Positions 16,622-27,276 are shown, counted from the first letter of the stretch. The stretch: 38,939 nucleotides of DNA from Rhodocyclaceae bacterium (GCA_023230455.1 JALNXH010000028.1:1-38939), one strand, 5' to 3'. Program-made: numbers and translations. The notes: generated from the sequence alone by a model not told the origin.

Positions 16622-17556
16622 TGGGCCATGAGCAAGCCGATGCAGCATCCACCGGGGCGCCGCGCAGAGCGCGGGTCGGCCTGGCCCTCGGCAGCGGTTC
16701 GGCGCGGGGGTGGGCGCATGTCGGCGTGATCCGGGCGCTGGAGCAGGCGGGCATCCGGCCCGATCTGGTCTGCGGTACCTCGGTCGGAGCGCTGGTGGGA
16801 GCCGCCTATGCGGCGGGGGAACTGGATCGCTTCGAGCGGTGGCTGCTCGGGATGCGGATGAAGGACGTGGTGGCCTTCATCGACGTCGGGCTCAACGGCG
16901 GGATGTTGAAGGGCGAACGCCTGATGGACTTTTTTCGCCGCAACTTTGTCGATCGGCCGATCGAGGAACTGCCGGTACCTTTCGCGGCGGTGGCGACCGC
17001 ACTGCGCAGCGGCGCCGAGGTGTGGCTGCGCGACGGGTCGACCGCGGATGCGGTACGCGCCTCGATCGCCATGCCGGCGCTGTTTTCTCCGGCGCTACGC
17101 GAAGGCCGCCTGCTGGTGGATGGCGGGCTGGTGAATCCGGTACCGGTCTCGCTGGCGCGGGCGATGGGAGCTGACGTGGTGATCGCCGTCGATCTCAGTT
17201 CCGACATTCTCGGCCGCCATATCCGCGAGGAAGCCGAGTTGCCGGCAAGTTCTTCAGGAAAATGGCTGCGCAAGATGCGGGGGCAGCTCGATATGCTGTG
17301 GCCGCGGCGGAAGCAACCTCAAGCGCCGAGGATGCCTTCGATGCTCGACGTAATGGTGTCAAGCATCAACATCATGCAGGTCCGTATCGCCCGTAGTCGT
17401 CTAGCCGGGGAGCCGCCGGACGCGACGGTATCGCCGCATCTGGGGCGTCTGGGACTGCTGGATTTCCATCGGGCGGCGGAAGCGATTGAGGAAGGCCGTC
17501 GCGCCACCGAGGCCGTACTGCCCGAACTGCGTCAGTTGATCGCTTTGGAGCCCTGA
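16621..17556 (+). CDS. Patatin-like phospholipase (RssA/NTE type)
   Basis: The 311-residue protein belongs to the patatin-like serine hydrolases. It has the oxyanion-hole loop GLALGSGSARGWAHVGV, the nucleophile elbow GTSVG with Ser54, and the catalytic dyad Asp167 in VDGGLVNPVP. There is no signal peptide, so it is probably cytoplasmic or membrane-associated and hydrolyses lysophospholipids or related esters; the real substrate is not known. A strong GGAGGAG ribosome site sits inside the 3' end of the ankyrin-repeat gene, and the TAATG overlap shows translational coupling to it. Confidence 0.92.
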   Translation: MGHEQADAASTGAPRRARVGLALGSGSARGWAHVGVIRALEQAGIRPDLVCGTSVGALVGAAYAAGELDRFERWLLGMRMKDVVAFIDVGLNGGMLKGERLMDFFRRNFVDRPIEELPVPFAAVATALRSGAEVWLRDGSTADAVRASIAMPALFSPALREGRLLVDGGLVNPVPVSLARAMGADVVIAVDLSSDILGRHIREEAELPASSSGKWLRKMRGQLDMLWPRRKQPQAPRMPSMLDVMVSSINIMQVRIARSRLAGEPPDATVSPHLGRLGLLDFHRAAEAIEEGRRATEAVLPELRQLIALEP

Positions 17557-17564
17557 CGGGGCGG

Positions 17565-19685
<2,121 letters not shown>

Positions 19686-19751
19686 GGGGGCGGGTGCGGA
19701 ACCCGTTTATTGATCGCGGCGCTGGCCGAGGGGCGGCGATTTTAAGCCGGT

Positions 19752-20327
19752 TCAGATCGCCTTGAGCCGACTTTGTGCCGAGACATGTCGGGCCAGAAAA
19801 TCCATCTGATCGGCAAGGATATTGCGGTTGCAGAGGATCAGGTATTCGGCCTTGTTCGGCACGTACGGCGCGTAGAGCAGCTCCATGCCGGCCTGCTCCG
19901 GCGTGCGCCCGCTCTTGTACTGGTTGCAGCCGCGGCAGGCGGCAACCACGTTCATCCAGGTGTCGCGCCCGCCTTGCGACACGGGATTGATATGGTCGCG
20001 CGTCAGCCGGCTGCTGGACAACTCTTCGCCACAGTAGGCGCAGATGTGTCGATCGCGGTGGAACAGCTCACGGTTGGTCAGTGGCGGCACTTGGTGCAAG
20101 GATTTGCCGGCGAGCGCCTTGCCGCGGATCGCGATAATGCTGTTGGCTTGGATTTCGGAACGCAGGCCAGTGATGCGGTTGATGCCGCCGTGGATAACGA
20201 AGCTGTTCTCGCCGACGACCCAGGCAACCTGATTGCGCGCGTAGTAGAAGCACGCATGCTGCCAGCTCACCCAGCGATGGGGGACGCCATGTTGGTCGAG
20301 AGTCAGGATCAGCGGGAAAACGCTCAT
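19752..20327 (-). CDS. HNH endonuclease family protein
   Basis: The 191-residue protein (ATG at 20327, MSVFPLILTLD; an ATG at 20366 would add 13 residues) has a complete HNH/zinc module: CAYC at 96-99, the catalytic-type DH at 111-112 within RLTRDHINPVSQGG, Asn126 in DTWMNVV, and CRGCN at 131-135. The N-terminal 80 residues form an uncharacterised domain. HNH proteins of this kind are chromosomal and common in proteobacteria; no toxin, phage or restriction partner is adjacent. It precedes the YgiQ-type gene by 66 bases. The start is uncertain because no clear ribosome site is visible. Confidence 0.85.
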   Translation of the reverse strand: MSVFPLILTLDQHGVPHRWVSWQHACFYYARNQVAWVVGENSFVIHGGINRITGLRSEIQANSIIAIRGKALAGKSLHQVPPLTNRELFHRDRHICAYCGEELSSSRLTRDHINPVSQGGRDTWMNVVAACRGCNQYKSGRTPEQAGMELLYAPYVPNKAEYLILCNRNILADQMDFLARHVSAQSRLKAI

Positions 20328-20554
20328 TTTGGGTTCCAGTCGTGCTTTAGCTACGCTCCGAAACATTGCCCAGTTTCAAAGAGTAACAAACTCTGTGACA
20401 TTTCACAGCACTACTGGTTCCTTTCCGCTGCGCGCCTACTAGGCACGCGGACCCGCGCGGAATGACGAAAAATGACAAGGCGATGCCGGCGGAAGTCTCG
20501 CACGACCGGTTTGCAGTAGTGCGGCGATGTCCGGCCTGTTGGCGGAAACCCGGA
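20328..20554. other. Intergenic spacer between the HNH and Nudix genes
   Basis: About 230 bases without a convincing gene. The short frames that cross it lack ribosome sites and recognisable domains. It probably carries the promoter for the HNH/YgiQ pair, but no clear -35/-10 pair was identified. Confidence 0.5.
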
Positions 20555-21103
20555 CTAGCGGCGGGTTTCGATGTCGGTGCTGTGGAACCCGTAGCGGCCG
20601 CTGCGGCGGTCTGCAAAGAACTTGCGCAGGGTGAACTCGACGGTACGGAAAGCGAGTTCGTCCCACGGGATCGCTTCTTCCTTGAACAGCGCCGTTTCGA
20701 GTGATTCTTCGCCCGGCGCGAATTCGGGGGTAAGCAATTGTGCGCGGTAAAAAACGTGGACCTGATTTACCCCGGGGACGCTGACCAGCGAGAACATTTC
20801 TCCAACCTCGATGCGCGCACAGGCCTCTTCGAGCGTTTCGCGCATGGCGCCCTGTGCCACGGTTTCGCCGTTTTCCATGAAGCCTGCGGGGAGTGTCCAC
20901 TTGCCTAGGCGCGGGTCGATCGCCCGGCGGCAGAGCAGCACTTCGTCCTGCCAGATCGGCAGGGCGCCGACCACCACCCGCGGGTTGCGGTAATGAATGG
21001 CCCCGCACTGATCGCAGACATGACGCGGCAGCGTGTCGCCTGGGGGAATACGTAGCGCGACACGGGCACCGCAACTGGAGCAAAAATTAATGGCTGGATC
21101 CAT
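20555..21103 (-). CDS. Nudix hydrolase with N-terminal zinc ribbon
   Basis: A 182-residue hydrolase of the NudC-like zinc-ribbon group. Four cysteines (Cys8, Cys11, Cys30, Cys33) form the ribbon, followed by a Nudix fold with the box starting at Gly74: G-x5-E80-x7-R88-E89-x2-E92-E93. The box ends in Ala-Cys where the consensus has x-Gly, a small deviation that leaves the metal-binding glutamates intact. It would hydrolyse a nucleoside-diphosphate-linked substrate, which cannot be named from sequence. It is divergent from the HDOD gene, with about 105 bases between the starts. Confidence 0.9.
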   Translation of the reverse strand: MDPAINFCSSCGARVALRIPPGDTLPRHVCDQCGAIHYRNPRVVVGALPIWQDEVLLCRRAIDPRLGKWTLPAGFMENGETVAQGAMRETLEEACARIEVGEMFSLVSVPGVNQVHVFYRAQLLTPEFAPGEESLETALFKEEAIPWDELAFRTVEFTLRKFFADRRSGRYGFHSTDIETRR

Positions 21104-21176
21104 GGTCCGGGGATTTTACCGCGCCGCACTCATACGCAGCGAGCATCGATTTTCCTATGATATAACCGCCGCTGAT

Positions 21177-21192
21177 CCCTGCGGAGGCAGGG
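21177..21192 (+). other. Small leader hairpin upstream of the HDOD gene
   Basis: CCCTGC (21177-21182) pairs with GCAGGG (21187-21192) around GGAG. It lies between a TATGAT-like AT-rich stretch near 21156 and the ATG at 21209 and may be part of the leader. Confidence 0.3.
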
Positions 21193-21208
21193 TATTTGAA
21201 GTTCAGCC

Positions 21209-22064
21209 ATGATCCCGATAGATCTGAATACGTTCGAGCAACTGAAAGCCAGCGGCGGACTTCCGTCGCCCAAGGGCGCCGCACTCGCGATCGTTCGCCT
21301 GACGCAAAAAGATGATGTTTCGTTGGCCGAGCTGGCGCATGCGATCAGCGCGGACCCGGCCTTTGTCGGCCGCCTTATCAAAGCGGCGAATGCGGCGCAG
21401 GCATCGGGCCGGCGGCTTCGATACAGGACGCATTGTCGGCCCTCGGCATCGCTTCCGTACGCTCGCTGGCGCTGGGTTTCTCGCTGCTCTCAGACTATGG
21501 TCGGGGGCCGTGTCCGACATTCGACTATCAACGCTTCTGGTCGCACTCGCTGGCTTGCGCCATCGCCTTGCAGGCATTGGTAAAGTGGGCCCGCCTGGCC
21601 GCCACCGACGAGGCTTTCTGCATCGGGTTGCTGGCGCGCGTCGGACAGCTTGCTTTGGTGACGGCATACCCCGACGAGTATGCGAACTCATCGCTGATGC
21701 GAAAGGTGCGTCAGTGTCTTCGATGCTTGAAATGGAGGCGGGCGCGTTTGCCCTCAATCATGCGCAGCTGACGGTGGCGATGCTGCTCGACTGGGGCTTG
21801 CCGAAGGCGCTGGCGGAACTGGTGTTGTTTCACGAGTGGCCGGAGCGGTGCACGTATGAGGAGGGCAGCAGAAACTATCGGTTCGCCCATTTCCTGACGC
21901 TTGCCGAATATGTGGCGGACGTCTGCGGTGCTCCGGAAAACGAATGGCGCGCGATGATGCCGATGCTGCTGCTGATGGGTAGCCGGTTGTCGATCGATGC
22001 TGAAACCCTGATGCACTGTGCGACCAAGCGGTTCGTGAATGGCAGGAGTGGGGCGTCTTGTTGA
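21209..22064 (+). pseudogene. HDOD-domain protein gene with two frameshifts
   Basis: The reading starts in the frame of ATG 21209 (IPIDLNTFEQLKASGGLPSP, then ISADPAFVGRLIKAANAAQA), continues in a second frame from about 21415 (ASIQDALSALGIASVRSLAL) and in a third from 21684 (ELIADAKGASVSSMLEMEAG) to a stop at 22064. Joined, these give one HDOD domain of about 285 residues, a metal-free HD-related signalling module often linked to motility and c-di-GMP control. Each shift equals one missing base; the second is best explained by loss of one G at 21684 (GCGGAA read as GCGAA). Either the gene is decayed or the assembly has indels. The next gene overlaps its end, so it was originally coupled to the diguanylate cyclase. 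Confidence 0.8.
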
Positions 22065-23320
22065 GCGTTTCCACCCAGTCCATGCCGCCGTTTGCCGAAA
22101 TGACGCAACCCCCGGCCATGTCCGTGCTATCCGAAAGCGCTCTGCTCGAAGGCACGGAAAGGATGCGTGTGCTGGTGGCCGACGGCGACCCATCGCTGCG
22201 CGCGCAGCTGATAGGTCTGTTGAGGGATGCGGGGCTCGATGTGATCGAGGCCGAACATGGCCGTTCCGCTTTCGAATTGGCGACCGAGTTACGCCCACAG
22301 ATCCTCATCGCTGACTGGTCTCTGCCAGAGATGAGCGGACTCGATCTGATCCGTGCGCTTAGGGAGAATCCGGTTGGCCGTGGCATTTATATCCTGATCC
22401 TGGCGGAAGGCGAGCCGGCTCTGGTGGAGGCGTTTCGCAGCGGTGTGGACGATTTTATGTCCAAGCCACTCAAGCCCGAGGTGCTTGCAGCACGCATGCG
22501 CGCAGGTCAGCGCGTGTTTCGGCTACAGCAGGAGTTGGAGCAGGATCGCGACGAGTTGCGCCGTTTCGCCGCCGAGCTTGCTGTCGCCAACCGCAAGCTA
22601 CAGCAATTGGTTCTGACCGACGCGTTGACCGGGTTTCCCAATCGCCGCTACGCGATGGAACGGATGCAGCAAGAGTGGGCGGTGAGTGACCGAACCAAGC
22701 GCGCGCTGTCATGCATGATGGTGGACGTGGATCAGTTCAAGCAGATCAACGACACATGGGGGCACGATGTCGGCGACCGGATGTTGCAGCGGACGGCCGC
22801 TGCGCTCAAGGAGGCTTTGCGTGCCCAGGACGTGGTGTGTCGCCTGGGTGGCGATGAATTTCTGGTGATCTGTCCGGATACCACGCTCGATGCAGTGCTG
22901 GTCGGGGCCGAGCGGTTGCGCAAGGCCGTTGCGAGTGTGGAGATCGAAATCCCGAATGGACCGCTCAAGTCTTCGGTGAGCATCGGCGTCGCCCAGCGGG
23001 TGGCCTCGATGCTCGATCAGAATAGCCTTAAAGCGCGCCGACGAAGGCGTCTATGTGGCCAAGACAAGCGGGCGGAATCGGATCGCCGCCGTACAGATCG
23101 GATCCAAATCACGGTAGCCGCTTCTGCGCGGAAATCGCCGGTCTTTGTGCCCGAACTCCGGGGATCGAGTCGGGGCCAGACCGGATCCTTGCATGCTAGT
23201 ATTCTCCTCAAGAGAGAAGTGGGGGGTATTGCTCACCCACATGCCGCCTACAGAGGCGCTCTCGATAGGTGGTCTAGCTCGAATTCCCCTATAAATCAAT
23301 ATAAAAGGACATATATGTAA
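22058..23320 (+). CDS. Response regulator with GGDEF diguanylate cyclase domain, frameshifted C terminus
   Basis: The start is probably TTG 22058, 9 nt after AGGAG and overlapping the HDOD stop; ATGs at 22100 and 22118 are alternatives. A receiver domain opens with MRVLVADGDPSLRAQL (the acidic pair is split, D-G-D), has the phospho-acceptor Asp in LIADWSLPEMSG and the conserved Lys in FMSKPLKP. A coiled linker leads to a GGDEF domain with DALTGFPNRR, VDVDQFKQIND and an intact RLGGDEF active site, so it should make c-di-GMP. After about base 23027 the frame leaves the family: the expected end (KRADEGVYVAKTSGRNRIAA) is encoded one frame over, to a TAG at 23115-23117. The tail from there to 23320 is therefore nonsense-derived if the sequence is right. 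Confidence 0.8.
   Translation: MLSVSTQSMPPFAEMTQPPAMSVLSESALLEGTERMRVLVADGDPSLRAQLIGLLRDAGLDVIEAEHGRSAFELATELRPQILIADWSLPEMSGLDLIRALRENPVGRGIYILILAEGEPALVEAFRSGVDDFMSKPLKPEVLAARMRAGQRVFRLQQELEQDRDELRRFAAELAVANRKLQQLVLTDALTGFPNRRYAMERMQQEWAVSDRTKRALSCMMVDVDQFKQINDTWGHDVGDRMLQRTAAALKEALRAQDVVCRLGGDEFLVICPDTTLDAVLVGAERLRKAVASVEIEIPNGPLKSSVSIGVAQRVASMLDQNSLKARRRRRLCGQDKRAESDRRRTDRIQITVAASARKSPVFVPELRGSSRGQTGSLHASILLKREVGGIAHPHAAYRGALDRWSSSNSPINQYKRTYM
23024..23117 (+). other. Out-of-frame end of the GGDEF domain
   Basis: Bases 23031-23117 encode KRADEGVYVAKTSGRNRIAA and a short tail ending at TAG 23115, the conserved last helix and strand of a GGDEF domain, in the frame next to that of the main reading. 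The shift lies at AGCCTTAAAG (23024-23033) and fits one extra or two missing bases. Confidence 0.8.
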
Positions 23321-23455
23321 GGTTTTTTCTTACACGTATATCCTTCTTTATCCTACCCAAAATCCCGCCACCCAATACTGGCCCTTGCTGAGGGGCTGTC
23401 CCAGAATGCGCCCATCGCCTCAATAAGTTACCGGCGAAATTTCAAGGAGCGCATG
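23118..23455 (+). promoter_or_regulatory. flhDC upstream region
   Basis: About 340 bases between the restored end of the GGDEF gene and flhD. It includes an AT-rich island at about 23288-23350 (TATAAATCAATATAAAAGG) that contrasts with the GC-rich surroundings and an imperfect hairpin at 23305-23345. It is the natural place for flhDC promoter and operator sites; individual -35/-10 pairs could not be fixed. Confidence 0.5.
23305..23345 (+). other. Imperfect 17-bp inverted repeat upstream of flhD
   Basis: AAGGACATATATGTAAG (23305-23321) and CTTACACGTATATCCTT (23329-23345) pair at 14 of 17 positions around a GTTTTTT loop. The right end is 110 bases before the flhD start. Confidence 0.6.
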
Positions 23456-23773
23456 ATGAAACCGACCGACACCTACAACGATATAAAGGAAGTCAATCTC
23501 GCCTACCTGATGCTTGCCCAGAGTATGGTTCGTTCGGATCGTCCGGCGGCCATTTTCCGGTTGGGAATCAGTGACGAAATCGCCGACATCCTGGATCGAC
23601 TCACGCCGGGGCAGATTCTCAAGATGGCCGGTTCCGACGTGCTTCTGTGCAGTTTCCGCTTCAACGACACGCTGTTGCTGAATCTGCTCGCCAATCACGA
23701 GCGGGAGCGCGGTGTTGCACACGTTCACGCAGCCATTCTCGCCGCCGGCAAGCCGGTCGAGACTGTGACCTAA
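23456..23773 (+). CDS. flhD: Flagellar master regulator subunit FlhD
   Basis: FlhD combines with FlhC into the FlhD4C2 activator at the top of the flagellar cascade. Two adjacent ATGs occur (23453, 23456); 23456 is preferred because AAGGAG (23444-23449) then has 6-nt spacing and because residue numbers then match E. coli FlhD, with the intersubunit Cys at position 65 (DVLLCSFRFND). The 105-residue protein has the family opening EVNLAYLMLAQSMVRSDRPA and AAIFRLGISDEIAD. flhC follows after 8 bases. Confidence 0.96.
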   Translation: MKPTDTYNDIKEVNLAYLMLAQSMVRSDRPAAIFRLGISDEIADILDRLTPGQILKMAGSDVLLCSFRFNDTLLLNLLANHERERGVAHVHAAILAAGKPVETVT

Positions 23774-23781
23774 GGCCCCTT

Positions 23782-24324
23782 ATGCGTAACAAGTCCGTTA
23801 TTCTGGAAGCCCGCGACATTCGCTTAGCGGTCGAGTTGATCGAGTTAGGCGCCCGCCTGCAACTGCTGGAAGCCGAGACCAAACTTTCGCGAGAGCGTTT
23901 GCTCAAGCTCTACAAGGAAGTCAAGGGCGAATCGCCGCCGAAGGGCATGCTGCCGTTTTCCACTGACTGGTTCATGACTTGGCAGCCGAACATTCATGCC
24001 TCGCTGTTCATGGCCTATTTCCGTTTTTTCGAGAAGCACACCGGATTGAAGGGGCTGGAGCTGATCATCAAGGCCTATCGGATGTATCTCGATCAGGTAC
24101 GTCGCGGCGGCATGGAAACGGTGCTGTCGCTGACACGGGCGTGGACCATGGTGCGTTTTTTTGAAGCCAATATGTTGCAAATGGCGACCTGCAAGGAATG
24201 CGGCGGTGAGTTCGTCACCCACGCCTTCGACCCCACCAAGGGGTATGTCTGCGGGCTCTGCCATATGCCGGCACGCGCTGGAAAAACGCGCAAGGCCAGC
24301 GAAGCCGCGGCGCTTGCCGTGTAA
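23782..24324 (+). CDS. flhC: Flagellar master regulator subunit FlhC
   Basis: The 180-residue partner of FlhD starts at ATG 23782 (MRNKSVILEARDIRLAVELI); the frame is open upstream but that part overlaps flhD. The four zinc ligands of FlhC are present at Cys137, Cys140, Cys157 and Cys160 (CKECGG and VCGLCH), the same numbers as in E. coli. Co-transcription with flhD is implied by the 8-base gap and an AAGG site at the end of flhD. A terminator-like hairpin lies 26 bases after the stop. Confidence 0.96.
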   Translation: MRNKSVILEARDIRLAVELIELGARLQLLEAETKLSRERLLKLYKEVKGESPPKGMLPFSTDWFMTWQPNIHASLFMAYFRFFEKHTGLKGLELIIKAYRMYLDQVRRGGMETVLSLTRAWTMVRFFEANMLQMATCKECGGEFVTHAFDPTKGYVCGLCHMPARAGKTRKASEAAALAV

Positions 24325-24350
24325 GCAATCCGTAACCGATTGGCAGGTAG

Positions 24351-24379
24351 AGTCCCCGTGCGCGGGGACTTCTGCTTTT
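24351..24379 (+). terminator. Terminator-like hairpin between flhC and motA
   Basis: AGTCCCCG (24351-24358) pairs with CGGGGACT (24363-24370) around TGCG, followed by TCTGCTTTT. The 8-bp stem is short but GC-rich. It would end or attenuate flhDC transcripts before motAB. Confidence 0.65.
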
Positions 24380-24448
24380 GAGCCCGCGGGTAGGGGTTTG
24401 TCGCTATCATTGCGGCAACGCAAATATACGACCCGCGGGAGGCGGTGA

Positions 24449-25309
24449 ATGTTCGTCATCATCGGTTATGTTCTTATTCTCGGCGGGGTTCTCGGCGGCT
24501 TCGTGCTGGCGGGCGGACACGTACATTCCCTTATCCAGCCGACGGAACTCCTCACGATCGGAGGCGCCGGGTTGGGTGCTTTCTTTGTTGCCAACCCGCC
24601 CAAGGTCATCAAGGCCACGCTGAGCGCCGTCCCGACGGTGCTCAAGGGGTCGAAGTTCAGCAAGGCGCTCTATCTCGATTTGCTGGCCATGCTCTACGAG
24701 ATCCTTGCCAAGGTGCGCAAGGAAGGCCTAATGTCGATCGAGGGCGACATCGAAAATCCCGAGTCGAGTCCGATCTTCGCTCGCTATCCCGGTATCGCCT
24801 CCGACCACCACCTATTGGAATTTCTCACCGACTATCTGCGTATGATGGTTGGCGGCAATCTGAATGCGTTCGAGATAGAGAACCTGATGGACAGCGAGAT
24901 CGAGACGCACCATCACGAGGGCGAGATCCCGGTGCATGCACTCGCTCGCGTCGCCGACGGTCTGCCGGCCTTCGGTATCGTCGCGGCGGTGATGGGTGTG
25001 GTGCACACTATGGAATCGGTAGGCCTGCCCCCGGCCGAATTGGGCAAGCTGATCGCCGCGGCGCTGGTCGGTACCTTTCTCGGCATTCTGCTTTCCTACG
25101 GCTTCGTTGCGCCCGTCGGCTCGGCGCTTGAAAACAAGCTGCATGACGAAGGCAAGATATACCAATGCATGAAGGTCGTGCTGCTTGCCAGCATGAACGG
25201 CTACGCGCCGCAGGTGGCGGTCGAATTCGGCCGCAAGGTGCTGTTCTCCACCGAGCGCCCCAGTTTCAGAGAGCTGGAAGACGATCTCAAGGCACGCAAG
25301 GGCAAGTAG
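24449..25309 (+). CDS. motA: Flagellar motor stator protein MotA
   Basis: MotA forms the proton channel of the stator with MotB in the inner membrane. The 286-residue protein has four membrane segments and all key residues at E. coli numbering: Arg90 and Glu98 of the rotor-facing loop (VRKEGLMSIEGD) and the channel prolines Pro173 (GLPAFGIV) and Pro222 (FVAPVG). It starts 124 bases after flhC, behind a possible terminator, and probably has its own promoter; no sigma-28 consensus was found. motB follows after 74 bases. Confidence 0.97.
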   Translation: MFVIIGYVLILGGVLGGFVLAGGHVHSLIQPTELLTIGGAGLGAFFVANPPKVIKATLSAVPTVLKGSKFSKALYLDLLAMLYEILAKVRKEGLMSIEGDIENPESSPIFARYPGIASDHHLLEFLTDYLRMMVGGNLNAFEIENLMDSEIETHHHEGEIPVHALARVADGLPAFGIVAAVMGVVHTMESVGLPPAELGKLIAAALVGTFLGILLSYGFVAPVGSALENKLHDEGKIYQCMKVVLLASMNGYAPQVAVEFGRKVLFSTERPSFRELEDDLKARKGK

Positions 25310-25383
25310 TGAGCGAATTCGGGGCGGTCACCGTGATCACCACTCCATATATGTCAGGCGACAGTTCATTTCCGCGCTGAGCT

Positions 25384-26337
25384 ATGAGCGACGATTCCCA
25401 GCAACCGATAGTCGTCAAACGCGTCAAGAAGGGTGGCGGCGGGCACCATGGCGGCGCGTGGAAGATCGCCTACGCCGATTTCGTAACGGCGATGATGGCG
25501 TTTTTCCTTTTGATGTGGTTGCTCGGTTCGACCACCCAGGGTGACCTTAAGGGCATCGCGGATTATTTCTCGACGCCGCTGAAGGTCGCCATGGCCGGTG
25601 GTTCGGGTTCGGGCGACTCGTCCTCGGTGATCCAGGGGGGCGGCGAAGATCTCAGTCGAGCCCACGGACAGGTGAAGCGGGGCGATATCGATGCGCAGAA
25701 ACGCAATATCAATCTACAGGCGCTCAAAGCCGACTTTGAACGTCGGGAAACCGAACGCCTCGAATCGCTCAAGGGCGACCTGGAAAAGATGATCGATGCC
25801 ACCCCAGCATTGCGTCAGTTCAAGAGCCAAATGCTGCTTGACCTGACCAGCGAAGGGCTGCGCATCCAGATCGTGGACGAGAAAAATCGTCCCATGTTCG
25901 ACTCGGCAAGCTCCGAGCTGAAACCCTATACCAAGGAAATCCTGAAGGAAATCGGTGCTGCGCTGAACAAGGTGGAAAACCGCATTTCCCTTTCGGGACA
26001 TACGGATGCAGCGCCCTACGCCGGTGGCGACAAGGGGTTTGGCAATTGGGAGTTGTCAACCAATCGCGCCAACGCCTCCCGGCGCGAACTGGTGGCCGGT
26101 GGCATGAGCGACTCGAAGGTCATGCGGGTGCTCGGCCTGGCATCCACGGTGCTCTACGACAAGGAAGACCCGTACAATCCGATCAACCGGCGTATCAGCA
26201 TCATCGTCATGAACAAGCGCACCGAGGAGGCGATCCTGCGCGATGGCAAAGTCGCCGATGTCGCTAGCGACGACCCCGGGCAACAGGTTAGCGATGCCGC
26301 CGCCGTGACGCAGACGAATGGAGCGGGCACCCGGTAG
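25384..26337 (+). CDS. motB: Flagellar motor stator protein MotB
   Basis: MotB anchors the stator to peptidoglycan and carries the proton-accepting aspartate. Here it is Asp32 in KIAYADFVTAMMAFFLLMW, the same number as in E. coli. The 317-residue protein has one N-terminal membrane helix (about 29-50), the plug/linker region, and an OmpA-like peptidoglycan-binding domain with ISLSGHTDAAPYAG and NRRISIIVMNK. The basic N terminus (VVKRVKKGGGGHHGGAWK) is typical. Ninety-three bases separate it from cheR. Confidence 0.97.
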   Translation: MSDDSQQPIVVKRVKKGGGGHHGGAWKIAYADFVTAMMAFFLLMWLLGSTTQGDLKGIADYFSTPLKVAMAGGSGSGDSSSVIQGGGEDLSRAHGQVKRGDIDAQKRNINLQALKADFERRETERLESLKGDLEKMIDATPALRQFKSQMLLDLTSEGLRIQIVDEKNRPMFDSASSELKPYTKEILKEIGAALNKVENRISLSGHTDAAPYAGGDKGFGNWELSTNRANASRRELVAGGMSDSKVMRVLGLASTVLYDKEDPYNPINRRISIIVMNKRTEEAILRDGKVADVASDDPGQQVSDAAAVTQTNGAGTR

Positions 26338-26430
26338 CCGGCGGTCACCGTGCCTTGAGCCAAGGGTATTACAAGCGCCTCACCTCGAAGCTGCCCCCGC
26401 ATCCTGTCCCGCCCTGGTCCTGAGATTTCC

Positions 26431-27276
26431 ATGCCCCCGACTTTAGGTGCCGCCGATCCCGAGTTCCAGCTGACCGACGCTGACTTCGAGCGGGTTCGTA
26501 CGCTCATTTATCAGCATGCCGGAATCGCCTTGGCGCCGGCTAAGCGCGATATGGTTTATAGCCGTCTGGCGCGCCGTTTGCGCGCATTGAACCTGCAAAG
26601 TTTCTCCGCCTATCTGCAATTGCTGGAAAGAAACGAACGCAACGAGTGGGAAACCTTTGTCAATTCGCTGACGACCAACCTGACTTATTTCTTCCGCGAA
26701 GCCCATCATTTCGAAACGCTGGCACGCCACCTGCGGGCAAGCGCCAGCAGGCCTTATCGAATCTGGTGCTCCGCCGCTTCGACCGGCGAGGAGCCATACT
26801 CCCTGGCGATGACTGCCTGCGAGGCATTCTCCAGTCTGTCCCCGCCGGTAACCATCATTGCCAGCGACATCGACACACAGGTGCTGTCGGTGGCACAGCA
26901 GGGCGTTTATGGCAGGGAGCAACTCGGGAAATTGTCGGAGGAGCGCGTGCAGCACTTTTTCACGCCGGACTCCGCGCTGCGCAACGGGCAGGCGAAGGTG
27001 CGTGACGAACTGCGTCGACTGGTCGACTTTCGCCGCATCAATTTGCTGGATATGCGTTATGCGCTGGACGGCCGTTTCGATGCGCTGTTTTGCCGCAACG
27101 TAATGATCTACTTCGACAAGCCAACGCAGCATGCAGTGCTAAAGCGCTTCAACCCGTTGTTGCGCGATGATGGCCTGCTGTTCGCTGGCCATTCGGAAAG
27201 CTTTCTCCATGCCTCCGAGTTGTTTCGCTCGCTCGGCCGCACGGTGTATGCCCCTGTCAGGCCGTCGGTAAAGTGA
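26431..27276 (+). CDS. cheR: Chemotaxis protein methyltransferase CheR
   Basis: CheR methylates glutamates of chemoreceptors using S-adenosylmethionine. The 281-residue protein has the N-terminal helical receptor-recognition domain (about 1-85, with RVRTLIYQHAGIALAPAKRD and NLTYFFREAHHFE) and the SAM-binding domain with the CSAASTGEEPYSLAM motif, IIASDIDTQVLSVA and the FCRNVMIYFDKP segment. It is followed after a few bases by cheB, so the opposing adaptation enzymes are adjacent. Confidence 0.96.
   Translation: MPPTLGAADPEFQLTDADFERVRTLIYQHAGIALAPAKRDMVYSRLARRLRALNLQSFSAYLQLLERNERNEWETFVNSLTTNLTYFFREAHHFETLARHLRASASRPYRIWCSAASTGEEPYSLAMTACEAFSSLSPPVTIIASDIDTQVLSVAQQGVYGREQLGKLSEERVQHFFTPDSALRNGQAKVRDELRRLVDFRRINLLDMRYALDGRFDALFCRNVMIYFDKPTQHAVLKRFNPLLRDDGLLFAGHSESFLHASELFRSLGRTVYAPVRPSVK

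Noticed and set aside
24325..24448. Possible c-di-GMP riboswitch or sigma-28 promoter before motA
   Set aside because: The conserved riboswitch core and the TAAA/GCCGATAA promoter elements are not present; only a short terminator-like hairpin is seen.
25324..26352. 12-base direct repeat GCGGTCACCGTG on both sides of motB
   Set aside because: A 12-mer pair is expected by chance in about 39 kb of GC-rich DNA.
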